Origin: a virus
DNA: 64,000 nucleotides
Direction: 5' to 3' (one strand)
Virus record (IMG/VR): IMGVR_UViG_3300034375_007958
Coordinates: 103,331-167,330 of that record
Shown: positions 1 to 6,736 of the stretch, one piece after another
Layout of the letters: every line of letters begins with the position of its first letter
How positions within the stretch are numbered: the first letter of the stretch is position 1
The notes under the pieces: model-generated
What the model saw: only the letters and a program-made list of their open reading frames with translations
Databases searched by the model: none
What the model was told of the DNA's origin: nothing
Position numbers and translations under genes: made by a program

Positions 1-171
1 ATCGTCTGCCGCCATCTTAGTGTAATGAAATATTACCACTAAAGTTTCGCTGACAAATTCCTGCGTAGTAACTTCGTCATTGATGTAAATCACATTATAA
101 TTGACAGGCTCGGGAATGTCCTCTCGTGCCTTAATTTTGACATCTACTGTGGTTTCTGTTTCTGTGCTCAT
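1..171 (-). CDS. clpS: ClpS-like adaptor of the Clp protease (3' end beyond window)
   Basis: Reading leftward from ATG at 171, the first 57 codons are open and run off the window edge. After an acidic, Thr/Glu-rich N-terminus come the ClpS signatures: NYNVIYINDEVTTQEFVSET (Pro-x-x-Tyr-x-Val, Asn-Asp, Thr-x-x-Glu-Phe-Val) and an IFHYT segment. ClpS binds the N-domain of ClpA and delivers N-degron substrates to ClpAP; the IND-x-x-T stretch forms the substrate pocket in known ClpS. A phage copy could redirect host proteolysis (inference). It lies just downstream of hsp20 and rpsU on the same strand, so it is probably co-transcribed with them. The C-terminal half is not visible. Confidence 0.8.
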   Translation of the reverse strand, partial: MSTETETTVDVKIKAREDIPEPVNYNVIYINDEVTTQEFVSETLVVIFHYTKMAADD

Positions 172-207
172 TGATAATCCAAAAAGGGGGACGGATCCCC
201 CTGGCTG

Positions 208-651
208 TTACTTCTGGTAACTAATAGCAATTTTCTTAGGCTTTTGTTCTTCTGGAACAACATGCTCAAGTGCAATTGCTAGGATACCATTCTGTACACT
301 GGCTGCACGTACTTCTACGTTGTCTGCCAACGTAAAGGTGCGCTCAAATGCGCGAGTGCTGATGCCTTTGTGTACATAGTCAACTTCCTTTTCTTTCTTT
401 TCCTGCTTGCCAGTTACGGTCAATACGCTGTCTTTGATTTCAACGTCAATTTCGTTTTCGGCAAAACCTGCAACAGCCACTTCGATAACATAGTGAGTGT
501 CATCAAGACGTGCGATGTTGTAGGGAGGATAGTTGTCGCTGGTACGACTATTGGCAAAGGTGCGGTTCAATTCGTTGAACACACGGTCAAAGCCGATAGC
601 ATGACGAGCAAAAGTAGGTAAGTCGATTGTTTGAATGTGAAAGTTTGTCAT
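208..651 (-). CDS. hsp20: Small heat-shock protein, Hsp20 family
   Basis: 147-residue alpha-crystallin/Hsp20 chaperone. The start at 651 is chosen because AAGGAG sits about 7 bases upstream; the longer open frame to 702 has no ribosome-binding site. The N-terminal arm is followed by the alpha-crystallin domain: YVIEVAVAGFAENEIDVEI, then LTVTGKQ, then RAFERTFTLADNVEV, then the A-x-x-x-NGILAI-x-L box typical of IbpA-like proteins. Hsp20 oligomers hold unfolding proteins. Phages of the T4-like marine group often carry one, thought to help capsid or scaffold folding. A sigma70-type promoter lies about 65 bases upstream inside the end of rpsU. Confidence 0.93.
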   Translation of the reverse strand: MTNFHIQTIDLPTFARHAIGFDRVFNELNRTFANSRTSDNYPPYNIARLDDTHYVIEVAVAGFAENEIDVEIKDSVLTVTGKQEKKEKEVDYVHKGISTRAFERTFTLADNVEVRAASVQNGILAIALEHVVPEEQKPKKIAISYQK

Positions 652-716
652 TTTTTTCTCCTTAATAAGCAAGTTTATGACTTGTAGACCCCACCCGGGC
701 ATCTACAATATTATTT

Positions 717-745
717 ATTATAATTTCTTAGGGAGAAAAAGTCAA
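717..745 (-). promoter_or_regulatory. sigma70-type promoter for hsp20
   Basis: On the minus strand TTGACT (745-740) is separated by 17 bases from TATAAT (722-717). It is followed by TAATAAATA, which could also act as a late-promoter-like element. It overlaps the very end of rpsU and drives hsp20 and clpS. Confidence 0.65.
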
Positions 746-748
746 TGA

Positions 749-958
749 TTAAAACTGCCGAACTGGCAATTTTTGGCTTTCAACTTTTTTGCGCCAGCGA
801 TTTTTGGCGGCGGCTTTTTTACGTTTACGTTCTGTAGTGGGTTTTTCATACTGCTCGCGATCTCGCAAGTTTTGCAGTAACCCACTTTCATTTACTTTCT
901 TTTTAAACTTACGTAATGCTCTTTCTACGTTGTCGTCTTTGACAAATACCTTGGTCAT
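749..958 (-). CDS. rpsU: Ribosomal protein bS21 homologue
   Basis: 69 residues, very basic. It matches bS21 in length and layout: N-terminal VFVKDDNVERALRKFKKKV, then a Leu/Arg-rich helix, then REQYEKPTTERKRKKAAAK and an Arg/Lys tail. bS21 sits on the 30S platform near the mRNA exit and anti-Shine-Dalgarno region and affects initiation. Phage-encoded bS21 is known in several marine and large phages, where it is proposed to bias host ribosomes toward phage mRNA. Its start overlaps the end of the upstream small gene (955-1236). Unlike host genes it is isolated from dnaG/rpoD, as expected of a phage copy. Confidence 0.92.
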   Translation of the reverse strand: MTKVFVKDDNVERALRKFKKKVNESGLLQNLRDREQYEKPTTERKRKKAAAKNRWRKKVESQKLPVRQF

Positions 959-1236
959 GCTGGAAAGTCTCCGTCAAATTCCTTGAGCCATTCTACAGTA
1001 TCCCTATGTTTAAAATTATCAGCATCTAGTGTAATTTTCGCTTTTGTCCTTACACCTTCTTCCCACTGAACATCCCCAATATCTGAATGAGAAAGGTAAA
1101 TGTCATATTCTTTTTCAGATAATTCGTTAACAATTCGTTGGCATAGTTCTGTGTCCCAATTAGCATTTTTAATTAAAACTTTAGGTATGTTAACATCAAA
1201 ACTTATATCTGGATATGTAATTAGTCTTGGCATCAT
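955..1236 (-). CDS. Hypothetical protein, 93 aa
   Basis: Starts at 1236 or at the adjacent ATG at 1233. The protein is soluble and mixed alpha/beta, with no transmembrane segment or motif that I recognise. It overlaps the rpsU start by 4 bases and follows the glycosyltransferase at 1244 by 7 bases, so it belongs to the same transcription unit. Coupling to rpsU is the only functional hint. Confidence 0.7.
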   Translation of the reverse strand: MMPRLITYPDISFDVNIPKVLIKNANWDTELCQRIVNELSEKEYDIYLSHSDIGDVQWEEGVRTKAKITLDADNFKHRDTVEWLKEFDGDFPA

Positions 1237-1243
1237 TAATCCT

Positions 1244-1963
1244 TTAATAAACTTTATCTTGAAGTAGAGTATTTAATTTAGTAATCCATTCTTCAAGTTC
1301 TTTGCGTCTGTCGGGATGGCTATAATCATCTGGATTTGTTGCATCTCGTCCATCTGCGGCATAACTTCGTTCTTGGTACGTTTCGTCGTTATTTCCACCT
1401 GTAACATCTGCTCTATCATGGTAAACAAAAACTGGAATATCTTTAAATCTTCCCGCTGATTTGGCCACATGATAAATCCACCAATCGCTGTGTGCAACAG
1501 GACTAATTTTTTCAAAAATATCTACCCAAGATCTAGGAATTATTGGAAATAGTGCAAAAGGATGATTCATTGAAGTACAAGGCATACGCAAACAGCCAAA
1601 CCAACCTGTTTCATTGACAATATGCTCGTCCCAATTTTCTGTTTGCATTAAGGCGTCATCATTCCAAAACATAATCCAGTCGCCTGTTGCTTCCTCGCCC
1701 AACAAATTAACATAGCGATTCAACTTTAAATAACCAAAACGTTCAGTTTCGAATACTTTGGTAGTTGCTTCTGTTTGCCCAACAAAATCAAACCAAGTCG
1801 ATGAGAAAAATTCTCTGCTTTCTTCATCATCGTCATCGTAGGCAATTAAGATTTCAATGTCAGCAGTGTTTTTAGCATAGGCAAGTAAACTGCCTATGCT
1901 TTTTATAACTGCTTCTGTACGTTTTCTTGTTGGTAATAATATAGATATTTTAGGTTTTGCCAT
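1244..1963 (-). CDS. Family-2-like glycosyltransferase (GT-A fold)
   Basis: 239 residues from ATG at 1963; the in-frame extension to 1990 lies inside the preceding gene. Residues 4-11 read ISILLPTR, the first beta strand of GT2 enzymes. IEILIAYDDDDEES follows, and WIMFWNDDALM near residue 110 supplies the Asp-Asp nucleotide-sugar/metal motif. These enzymes transfer a sugar from an NDP-sugar to an acceptor. With the sugar operon at 43-50 kb it may help modify host surface glycans or phage components (inference). It overlaps the upstream membrane-protein gene by 14 bases. Confidence 0.75.
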   Translation of the reverse strand: MAKPKISILLPTRKRTEAVIKSIGSLLAYAKNTADIEILIAYDDDDEESREFFSSTWFDFVGQTEATTKVFETERFGYLKLNRYVNLLGEEATGDWIMFWNDDALMQTENWDEHIVNETGWFGCLRMPCTSMNHPFALFPIIPRSWVDIFEKISPVAHSDWWIYHVAKSAGRFKDIPVFVYHDRADVTGGNNDETYQERSYAADGRDATNPDDYSHPDRRKELEEWITKLNTLLQDKVY

Positions 1964-3752
1964 TCTGTCTTTCGAGTTGTTCCGCCACAAGTTCTTGTTC
2001 GCTTGGGCTTAATTGATCAAGTTCGTATTCTCCCGATGCAAGTTTTTCAATCAAGTATTGTATATATTGTTCATCGTAAGTATAACTGTCAGATGTGGAT
2101 TTGTCAATCTCTATCCACTTACTTCCATTAAATTTGAACAATTTATTTGGCATTACATCTACTCTTAGATATACGTCTCCTTTTTCGGCATCCTTTGGAA
2201 AGGCTGTACCAAAGCCGCTACGACTTTCTCTACCTGCTTGTAAACTAAATTTTTTAGCAAGTTCTGGATATTGGCTTCGGAATACATCGCCTGCCATTAA
2301 TTTCTGATTTACTTGAACATAGCCGCCAGCGTGATTTTTTATTTTAACTTCATTAATATCGAAGTGTTCTCCATCTATCTCAACTTGCTTAGAATCTTCT
2401 TGCGCTTCTGTAGTGTCGCCCAGCGGCGCTGTCTCATCTTGTACTTCATCAATTATCTCCTCTTTAGATTCTGGTTCTTGGGCCGCAACAGGATCCCCTG
2501 GCCAACCCTCAGGTTGATCGAATCCTGATCTTAAATAGGGATGTGTTTCCGGTGTGTGTTTTGCATCGTAGGGATCAACCTTGGGCTCTTCTGGTTCTGG
2601 AATCTGTTCTACCAGTTCCTCAAGTTTATGTTCTATTTCAGGTTCTTGCTTTTGTTCTCTTGCCCAGCCAAAACTCATCTGACTGGCTAACAGTAACAGC
2701 ACAGCCAATGGATCAAACACAAATATGATTGTGATAATAACCCAAGTTACTGCTTTTTCTAACAAGTTCTTGTCTGCTTGTTCACCATAGATAAACTCAG
2801 CAATATATTTTACAGGACCAACTTCTGCTTCCAGTTTGCGATAGTTTTTCTCAAACACAAACTTTTCTTCTCTAGCACCGTCAACTATGGCCTGTTCTTT
2901 GTTGACATTACCTTCAAGTTCTTCAATACGCTTGTCAATGTCTACTGTTTTATTGGAAGCCTGTTTGCGTAGTTGTGCAATGCGAGTTTGTATGTCTTTA
3001 ATTGCAGTTGCATACTTGTCGTCAACCCGTTTAAGATCCTGGTCCAATGTGCGGTTGACGTTTCTGATTTCACGTTGTGCGGCACTGGCAACCCCAAGTT
3101 CAGTCTTTTTGGCTTTGTCTACTGCTTCATCATATTGACTGCCGCCAGCAAAACTGCCTTTGAATCTTTCTTCTGCGGCTTTGATGTCTGCTTCTTTACG
3201 TGCAGTAGCCTGTGCTAGTCGTTGGTTCTGTTGTTCAACCTTTTTGTCAGCGGCGGCACGAAGTGTGGCTTTTTCATCTTTAATGCGACTGTAGATTTTG
3301 TCTAACTCTTTCTGCTCATTGTCCACTAAGTTGTCAACACGAACATCTTCACCCTTGAGCAGCCTACTGATTTCATCTTGCCAACGTTTTATCTTGGCTT
3401 CACTGCGAGCCATCTTGTCATCGAGAGTAGAGATCTGTGCCACTTGCTCTGTGCTCATGGCAGTTTGTTCGATGTGTGCCTTACTTAAGAAACCAAAAAT
3501 ACCCATGCTGGTAATAAACATCAGAACCAGCACGGCAATGAACATGTAACTCTTTAACAGTACAGGAGCACGTTCCCAATTTGCTTTAAGCCACCAAGCC
3601 GAAACCAACTTGGCTACTTCCAATACCGTGCCCATGATTACAATTGGAATAACTGCGGCCGCAAAGATTGCAGTCAAGCCAATTACCGAATAATATATTG
3701 CAACTGCTGAGATACTCAGACCAGTTAAAAAAGTTAAACTTGCTAAGAACAT
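1950..3752 (-). CDS. Large coiled-coil membrane protein, unknown function
   Basis: 600 residues. The N-terminal 95 residues hold three hydrophobic segments (about 2-22, 25-45 and 70-90). Residues 100-325 form a long charged coiled coil rich in Lys/Glu/Gln. A further hydrophobic helix (VTWVIITIIFVFDPLAVLLL, about 335-360) precedes an acidic Pro/Glu-rich cytoplasmic-type tail with a small repeat-like C-terminal domain. The topology suggests an inner-membrane protein with a coiled-coil stalk. Similar multi-TM coiled-coil proteins recur in T4-like marine phages without known function. Tail tape measure is less likely because several TM helices sit at both ends of the coil. Confidence 0.75.
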   Translation of the reverse strand: MFLASLTFLTGLSISAVAIYYSVIGLTAIFAAAVIPIVIMGTVLEVAKLVSAWWLKANWERAPVLLKSYMFIAVLVLMFITSMGIFGFLSKAHIEQTAMSTEQVAQISTLDDKMARSEAKIKRWQDEISRLLKGEDVRVDNLVDNEQKELDKIYSRIKDEKATLRAAADKKVEQQNQRLAQATARKEADIKAAEERFKGSFAGGSQYDEAVDKAKKTELGVASAAQREIRNVNRTLDQDLKRVDDKYATAIKDIQTRIAQLRKQASNKTVDIDKRIEELEGNVNKEQAIVDGAREEKFVFEKNYRKLEAEVGPVKYIAEFIYGEQADKNLLEKAVTWVIITIIFVFDPLAVLLLLASQMSFGWAREQKQEPEIEHKLEELVEQIPEPEEPKVDPYDAKHTPETHPYLRSGFDQPEGWPGDPVAAQEPESKEEIIDEVQDETAPLGDTTEAQEDSKQVEIDGEHFDINEVKIKNHAGGYVQVNQKLMAGDVFRSQYPELAKKFSLQAGRESRSGFGTAFPKDAEKGDVYLRVDVMPNKLFKFNGSKWIEIDKSTSDSYTYDEQYIQYLIEKLASGEYELDQLSPSEQELVAEQLERQNGKT

Positions 3753-3823
3753 TTATAATTTTTATAGTGCAAATATTACTTATTTTAATTTCTAAGGTAT
3801 TAAAAAAGCAAGTTTTATTTTAC

Positions 3824-3850
3824 CAATAAAAAAACCCGCCGAAGCGGGTT
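3824..3850 (-). terminator. Intrinsic terminator with UUCG tetraloop
   Basis: Minus-strand AACCCGC-TTCG-GCGGGTT (3850-3833) followed by a run of T residues (3834-3828). It lies between the 54-aa gene ending at 3921 and the membrane-protein gene starting at 3752. Confidence 0.88.
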
Positions 3851-3861
3851 GTTAAAAATTA

Positions 3862-3913
3862 AATCGGATGAGCAGTGACAAAAGTCCTAGCCCTAGGCTC
3901 CAGACATCCGATT
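3862..3913 (-). other. Long hairpin element upstream of terminator
   Basis: Nine-base perfect inverted repeat AATCGGATG (3862-3870) / CATCCGATT (3905-3913) enclosing 34 bases. Inside, GAGC/GCTC can extend the helix with a bulge, and CCTAG-CC-CTAGG forms a near-palindrome. It lies between the stop of the 54-aa gene and the UUCG terminator, so it is transcribed as a 3' UTR structure. It may be a small structured RNA or an mRNA-stability element. Confidence 0.45.
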
Positions 3914-3920
3914 CCCCCGG

Positions 3921-4085
3921 TTAATCAAATTCCGAACCTTGGTTGTTGTAACTCTCATATTCTTCGGCAAGACTATCAATGTAGTCGTTGTCCACAACAT
4001 GCTCAAAAGCCGCGGCCCACTCATCGGGTTCGATGTAGGTAGCATCTTCGGCAAGGTCAATCAACATGCCTTTGACTCGTCCCAT
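3921..4085 (-). CDS. Hypothetical acidic protein, 54 aa
   Basis: ATG at 4085 is preceded by AAGGAG at good spacing. The product is strongly acidic (about 14 Asp/Glu, few Lys/Arg) with a helical core DEWAAAFEHVVDNDYIDSLA. No family recognised. It follows the 85-aa gene by 15 bases and is the last gene of the early unit started at the promoter near 4391-4436, before the terminator at 3824-3850. Confidence 0.75.
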   Translation of the reverse strand: MGRVKGMLIDLAEDATYIEPDEWAAAFEHVVDNDYIDSLAEEYESYNNQGSEFD

Positions 4086-4100
4086 TTTTTTCTCCTTAGG

Positions 4101-4358
4101 TTAAACGGTTACGGATTCCCAACCATGCACAGGTGCAGCTTCGCCCCACCAACGGTTACGCTCAATTTTGCGGCGAGCGGCCAACATCTTACTGCGAAGT
4201 TTCAAAAACTCCTTAGTGGGTTCGGCATGAATGCCACCTAGGGCCTGCATCTGTAGCAAGCATTCATCGCGCTTGGCATAGGTGCTAAGTGCCTCAACGG
4301 GAACCAAGAAAGGAACACCGCTACTAAACACCGGGCTACGATAAAGTGCTTTTTCCAT
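4101..4358 (-). CDS. Hypothetical protein, 85 aa
   Basis: ATG at 4358 has AGGAG six bases upstream; a TTG two codons earlier is not favoured. The protein has a basic helical middle (EFLKLRSKMLAARRKIERNR) and a Trp-rich C-terminus. Function unknown. First gene behind a strong promoter at 4391-4436 whose upstream dyad is shared with other early genes, so early expression is inferred. Confidence 0.7.
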   Translation of the reverse strand: MEKALYRSPVFSSGVPFLVPVEALSTYAKRDECLLQMQALGGIHAEPTKEFLKLRSKMLAARRKIERNRWWGEAAPVHGWESVTV

Positions 4359-4390
4359 GTTCAACTCCTGTTTTGTTACTGTATGGAATA

Positions 4391-4436
4391 ATTATAGCAA
4401 AATTCAGAATTTCGAGCAAGTACTACCTTAGTATTA
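4391..4436 (-). promoter_or_regulatory. Early-type sigma70 promoter with upstream dyad box
   Basis: Minus strand: -35 TTGCTC (4419-4414), 17-base spacer, extended -10 TGC-TATAAT (4396-4391). One base upstream of the -35 is the 16-bp dyad TAATACTAAGGTAGTA (4436-4421), which recurs at four other promoters in this window. Confidence 0.8.
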
Positions 4437-4440
4437 CTTT

Positions 4441-4755
4441 TTAGTATTGATTCAGCGCAGGTGCATACTTACGTATTAACTCACGCTCCAAGCCGTGTGC
4501 GGGTTTGCGACCCCGTACAATGTCCACAATGCCGTACTCGAATGCTTTACTGCCGTAAGTTCTAATACTTTCGCATAAAGGCCAATCTTTGCCCTCAGTA
4601 AGTGCTCTACGAACGTGCTTCTGCATCCGAACTTTCAATGCCCGGCTTAGTTTCTGCCCGCACACAGTAATACCAATGTATTGCTCTAGAGTAACACGAT
4701 TGGTAATAACGTATACGCAATGGTTGGTGTCTTGCCGACGCTTTCTTTTCATCAT
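4441..4755 (-). CDS. GIY-YIG family endonuclease
   Basis: About 104 residues. CVYVITN followed about 10 residues later by QYIGIT is the GIY-YIG catalytic core (variant VYV...YIG). Then come an Arg in the following helix and a glutamate in GLERELIRKYAPALN, the expected metal-ligand position. It is small, with no added DNA-binding module, so it resembles free-standing homing or nicking endonucleases of T4-like phages. The predicted transcription start falls on the ATG at 4755 (ATGs also at 4761 and 4752), so the mRNA is probably leaderless. Confidence 0.8.
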   Translation of the reverse strand: MMKRKRRQDTNHCVYVITNRVTLEQYIGITVCGQKLSRALKVRMQKHVRRALTEGKDWPLCESIRTYGSKAFEYGIVDIVRGRKPAHGLERELIRKYAPALNQY

Positions 4756-4761
4756 ACCCAT

Positions 4762-4807
4762 ATTATACTAAATTGGGTATTTTTGAGCAAGTACTACTTA
4801 AGTATTA
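4762..4807 (-). promoter_or_regulatory. Early-type sigma70 promoter with dyad box, abutting the GIY-YIG start
   Basis: Minus strand: TTGCTC (4790-4785), 17-base spacer, TATAAT (4767-4762). The dyad TAATACTTAAGTAGTA (4807-4792) is one base upstream of the -35. The -10 ends 6 bases before the ATG at 4755. Confidence 0.8.
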
Positions 4808-5029
4808 GTGCAGAGTTTGTGGGTTTAAATCGTCTAATTCAAATACCTGTAATACTTTAGTTACATTTTCGGGTAAATCATTCTCATCTGCTTCGCCCGG
4901 TAAAATTACAGTTTTTAAATTACCTTCAACATCTAAAACAAATACAAATTCATTTCCCTCAATTGTGTCATTAATTTCTTCTAAATCTTCTTCAGTAATG
5001 TCTAAATTATTTTTTATTGTATTTGTCAC
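4805..5029 (-). CDS. Hypothetical acidic protein, 74 aa
   Basis: Strongly acidic (DITEEDLEEINDTIEGN near the N-terminus), with a short beta-rich middle (FVFVLDVEGNLKTVILPG). Its start overlaps the end of the metallopeptidase-like gene by 23 bases, indicating translational coupling. Function unknown. Its stop overlaps the dyad box of the next promoter. Confidence 0.65.
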   Translation of the reverse strand: MTNTIKNNLDITEEDLEEINDTIEGNEFVFVLDVEGNLKTVILPGEADENDLPENVTKVLQVFELDDLNPQTLH

Positions 5030-5675
5030 GATATTGCCTTTCTAATTTACGATAATATGTCGTACTCTTTTTGACCAACAAGTCTATTATTTTAGTGTCT
5101 TTACGAAAATAATGTCTATATATTTGATAAGTTGGTGTCTTTTTAATATTGACATTTTTCTTTTGATAAACAAATTTTTCCAATGCCATACCTGCAGCCG
5201 CAGTAAAAGCATAGGCATCTATTTCATCATTCATGCCGTAATATTCTTGGTGTTCTTTAAAGAATAGATTCTTTTCTCTACTACGATAAAGTCTGCCTTC
5301 ATTAAAATGTCTGCGTCTGAACTGACCCATGTGTACAAACTCGTGCCCTATGATGCTGGCAATGTCCACTGCCAGTTCATGCCAGTGAGCAAATGACAAG
5401 TCAGATTCATCAAAACAAAAAGTGGGTTTGCGAACCGGAAACTGTATTTCAATTAGGATACACTGTTTACTGTCTTGATCCAGTTCAGGATCGTATAAGC
5501 CTGATGTTTCAAACTTGTTGTCTAATACGCCTATGCTTTCTAAGCCGTATACTCTAATGTCTCTACTGGGAATGTTTCTGTTTAGTTTGTAACAAATCTG
5601 TTTGGCAGTCAACTCCTGACCTATGCATTTATAATACAGTTGATGTAATCGGTCCAGTAAGTCGAAATAGTTCAC
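5007..5675 (-). CDS. Zinc metallopeptidase-like protein (HEFVH)
   Basis: 222 residues. IIGHEFVHMGQ near residue 110 is a classic HExxH zinc-binding helix, and downstream Glu residues (NDEIDAYAF) could provide a third ligand as in gluzincins. Hydrolysis of a protein or peptide substrate is inferred from this motif only. There is no signal peptide, so it acts in the cytoplasm or the virion. It sits between lysis-type genes (5680-6602) and small acidic genes. It might be a structural-assembly protease or a SprT-like domain, although the SprT zinc ribbon is not evident. Confidence 0.6.
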   Translation of the reverse strand: MNYFDLLDRLHQLYYKCIGQELTAKQICYKLNRNIPSRDIRVYGLESIGVLDNKFETSGLYDPELDQDSKQCILIEIQFPVRKPTFCFDESDLSFAHWHELAVDIASIIGHEFVHMGQFRRRHFNEGRLYRSREKNLFFKEHQEYYGMNDEIDAYAFTAAAGMALEKFVYQKKNVNIKKTPTYQIYRHYFRKDTKIIDLLVKKSTTYYRKLERQYRDKYNKK

Positions 5676-5679
5676 TTTG

Positions 5680-6012
5680 TTACCTAAATACTAAAATTCC
5701 TAAAAGTACAGCCTGTACAATAAAGCCTATACCGATGGTAACTGTATTTAACCATTCTCGGTTGACCAAACCTTTTATGAACATTAGTACTAAAGAAGAC
5801 CAAATAAACACAACAACATCAAAGTCCATGGGCTGTTCGATTAAGCCTTCTTTGTAAGCCAGCAAGTTTGGTATGGTTGCACTATGTAAAACTAAAATTG
5901 CAACCCAGCCAAAACTTTCTCCAATGGCATGTCGTAACATAGACCATACGGGCCATGCACCGACTTTGTTTACAAATTCTTGGATCCGTTGTTTTTGCTC
6001 TTCAGTAAACAT
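5680..6012 (-). CDS. Small membrane protein, possible holin-like
   Basis: 110 residues with hydrophobic segments at about 31-50 (FGWVAILVLHSATIPNLLAY), 64-82 and 90-109, suggesting two or three TM helices and a short charged N-terminus. Its start overlaps by one base the stop of the SleB-type hydrolase gene, so the two are translationally coupled. Holin genes are commonly small, multi-TM and next to the endolysin, hence the tentative call; no sequence motif proves it. Confidence 0.55.
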   Translation of the reverse strand: MFTEEQKQRIQEFVNKVGAWPVWSMLRHAIGESFGWVAILVLHSATIPNLLAYKEGLIEQPMDFDVVVFIWSSLVLMFIKGLVNREWLNTVTIGIGFIVQAVLLGILVFR

Positions 6013-6602
6013 TATGCTTCACGTTCTTTGTAAAAGATGTGTAAACCAATTTTAGTAAGTTTAGTTTTCCACCTACGCCAATTTGGTCGCACATAAGTAG
6101 CATGGTAGTAGAGTGCTTCAGTCAGTCCTGGTAGTCTATAGTTTTCATAGAACACACGTTTGGCTATCTGTAGGCTTTCTGTATACTGCGGATTGTCTAT
6201 GTGTTTTGGTTTGTGTTTGGTCACACAGACCCAACTAAATTGACAAACATATTTTCCCGCCACTTTGAATTTTTGATGCACCACACTGCAAACATCATTA
6301 GGGAAGTTTTCATGTGCCACACGATTCATGGTTACTTGTGCAATGGCAATTTTGCCTTCCACAGGTTCGTTGGCACCTTCAAAATAAATGTTGCGTGCCA
6401 AACATCTTAACTGTCTATCTTTTTCAGCCAGGCTGGGTGTAAAGTCGGCGCTGGCTAATAGACTTGCTCCGTGTTCGTCGAACTGTTTTTGTGTATAGTC
6501 AGCAATTACTATGCCAGTCACAATTGCCAATGCAGTAAACATTGCCAATTTGAAAAGATAAAAAAATGCTGAACCGGCAACTTCGGTTGCTCTTGTTGTC
6601 AT
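6012..6602 (-). CDS. Cell-wall hydrolase, SleB/CwlJ (Hydrolase_2) family, membrane-anchored endolysin
   Basis: 196 residues. An N-terminal hydrophobic segment (about 10-30) acts as a signal anchor, followed by the SleB-type domain: LARNIYFEGANEPVEGKIAI with the catalytic Glu, VTMNRV, CQFSWVC, and ALYYHATYVRPNWRR. The family cleaves peptidoglycan glycan strands (lytic transglycosylase or amidase-like). The anchor suggests secretion to the periplasm by the Sec pathway, as in signal-anchor endolysins. It pairs with the downstream small membrane protein as a lysis module. Confidence 0.85.
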   Translation of the reverse strand: MTTRATEVAGSAFFYLFKLAMFTALAIVTGIVIADYTQKQFDEHGASLLASADFTPSLAEKDRQLRCLARNIYFEGANEPVEGKIAIAQVTMNRVAHENFPNDVCSVVHQKFKVAGKYVCQFSWVCVTKHKPKHIDNPQYTESLQIAKRVFYENYRLPGLTEALYYHATYVRPNWRRWKTKLTKIGLHIFYKEREA

Positions 6603-6690
6603 ATTCTTACTCCTTCTTTTTGAGTAGTAACTTATATACCTTGAGTGTTCAAAGCAATAAACTACATACAGAACTGTAAAAACTGCGTGT

Positions 6691-6719
6691 ATTATATTGA
6701 ATTTATTGGGTTTTTACAA
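6691..6719 (-). promoter_or_regulatory. sigma70-like promoter for the lysis module
   Basis: Minus strand TTGTAA (6719-6714), 17-base spacer, TATAAT (6696-6691), in the 134-base gap upstream of the SleB-type gene. A further TATATAAG near 6637 could be a weak late-type element. Confidence 0.5.
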
Positions 6720-6736
6720 GTTTTTTGGCAGTTTTG

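Noticed and set aside
4785-4790. TTGCTC as a T4 MotA box (middle promoter)
   Set aside because: MotA boxes are centred near -30, 11-13 bases before the -10. Here the hexamer is exactly 17 bases from the -10, as for sigma70.
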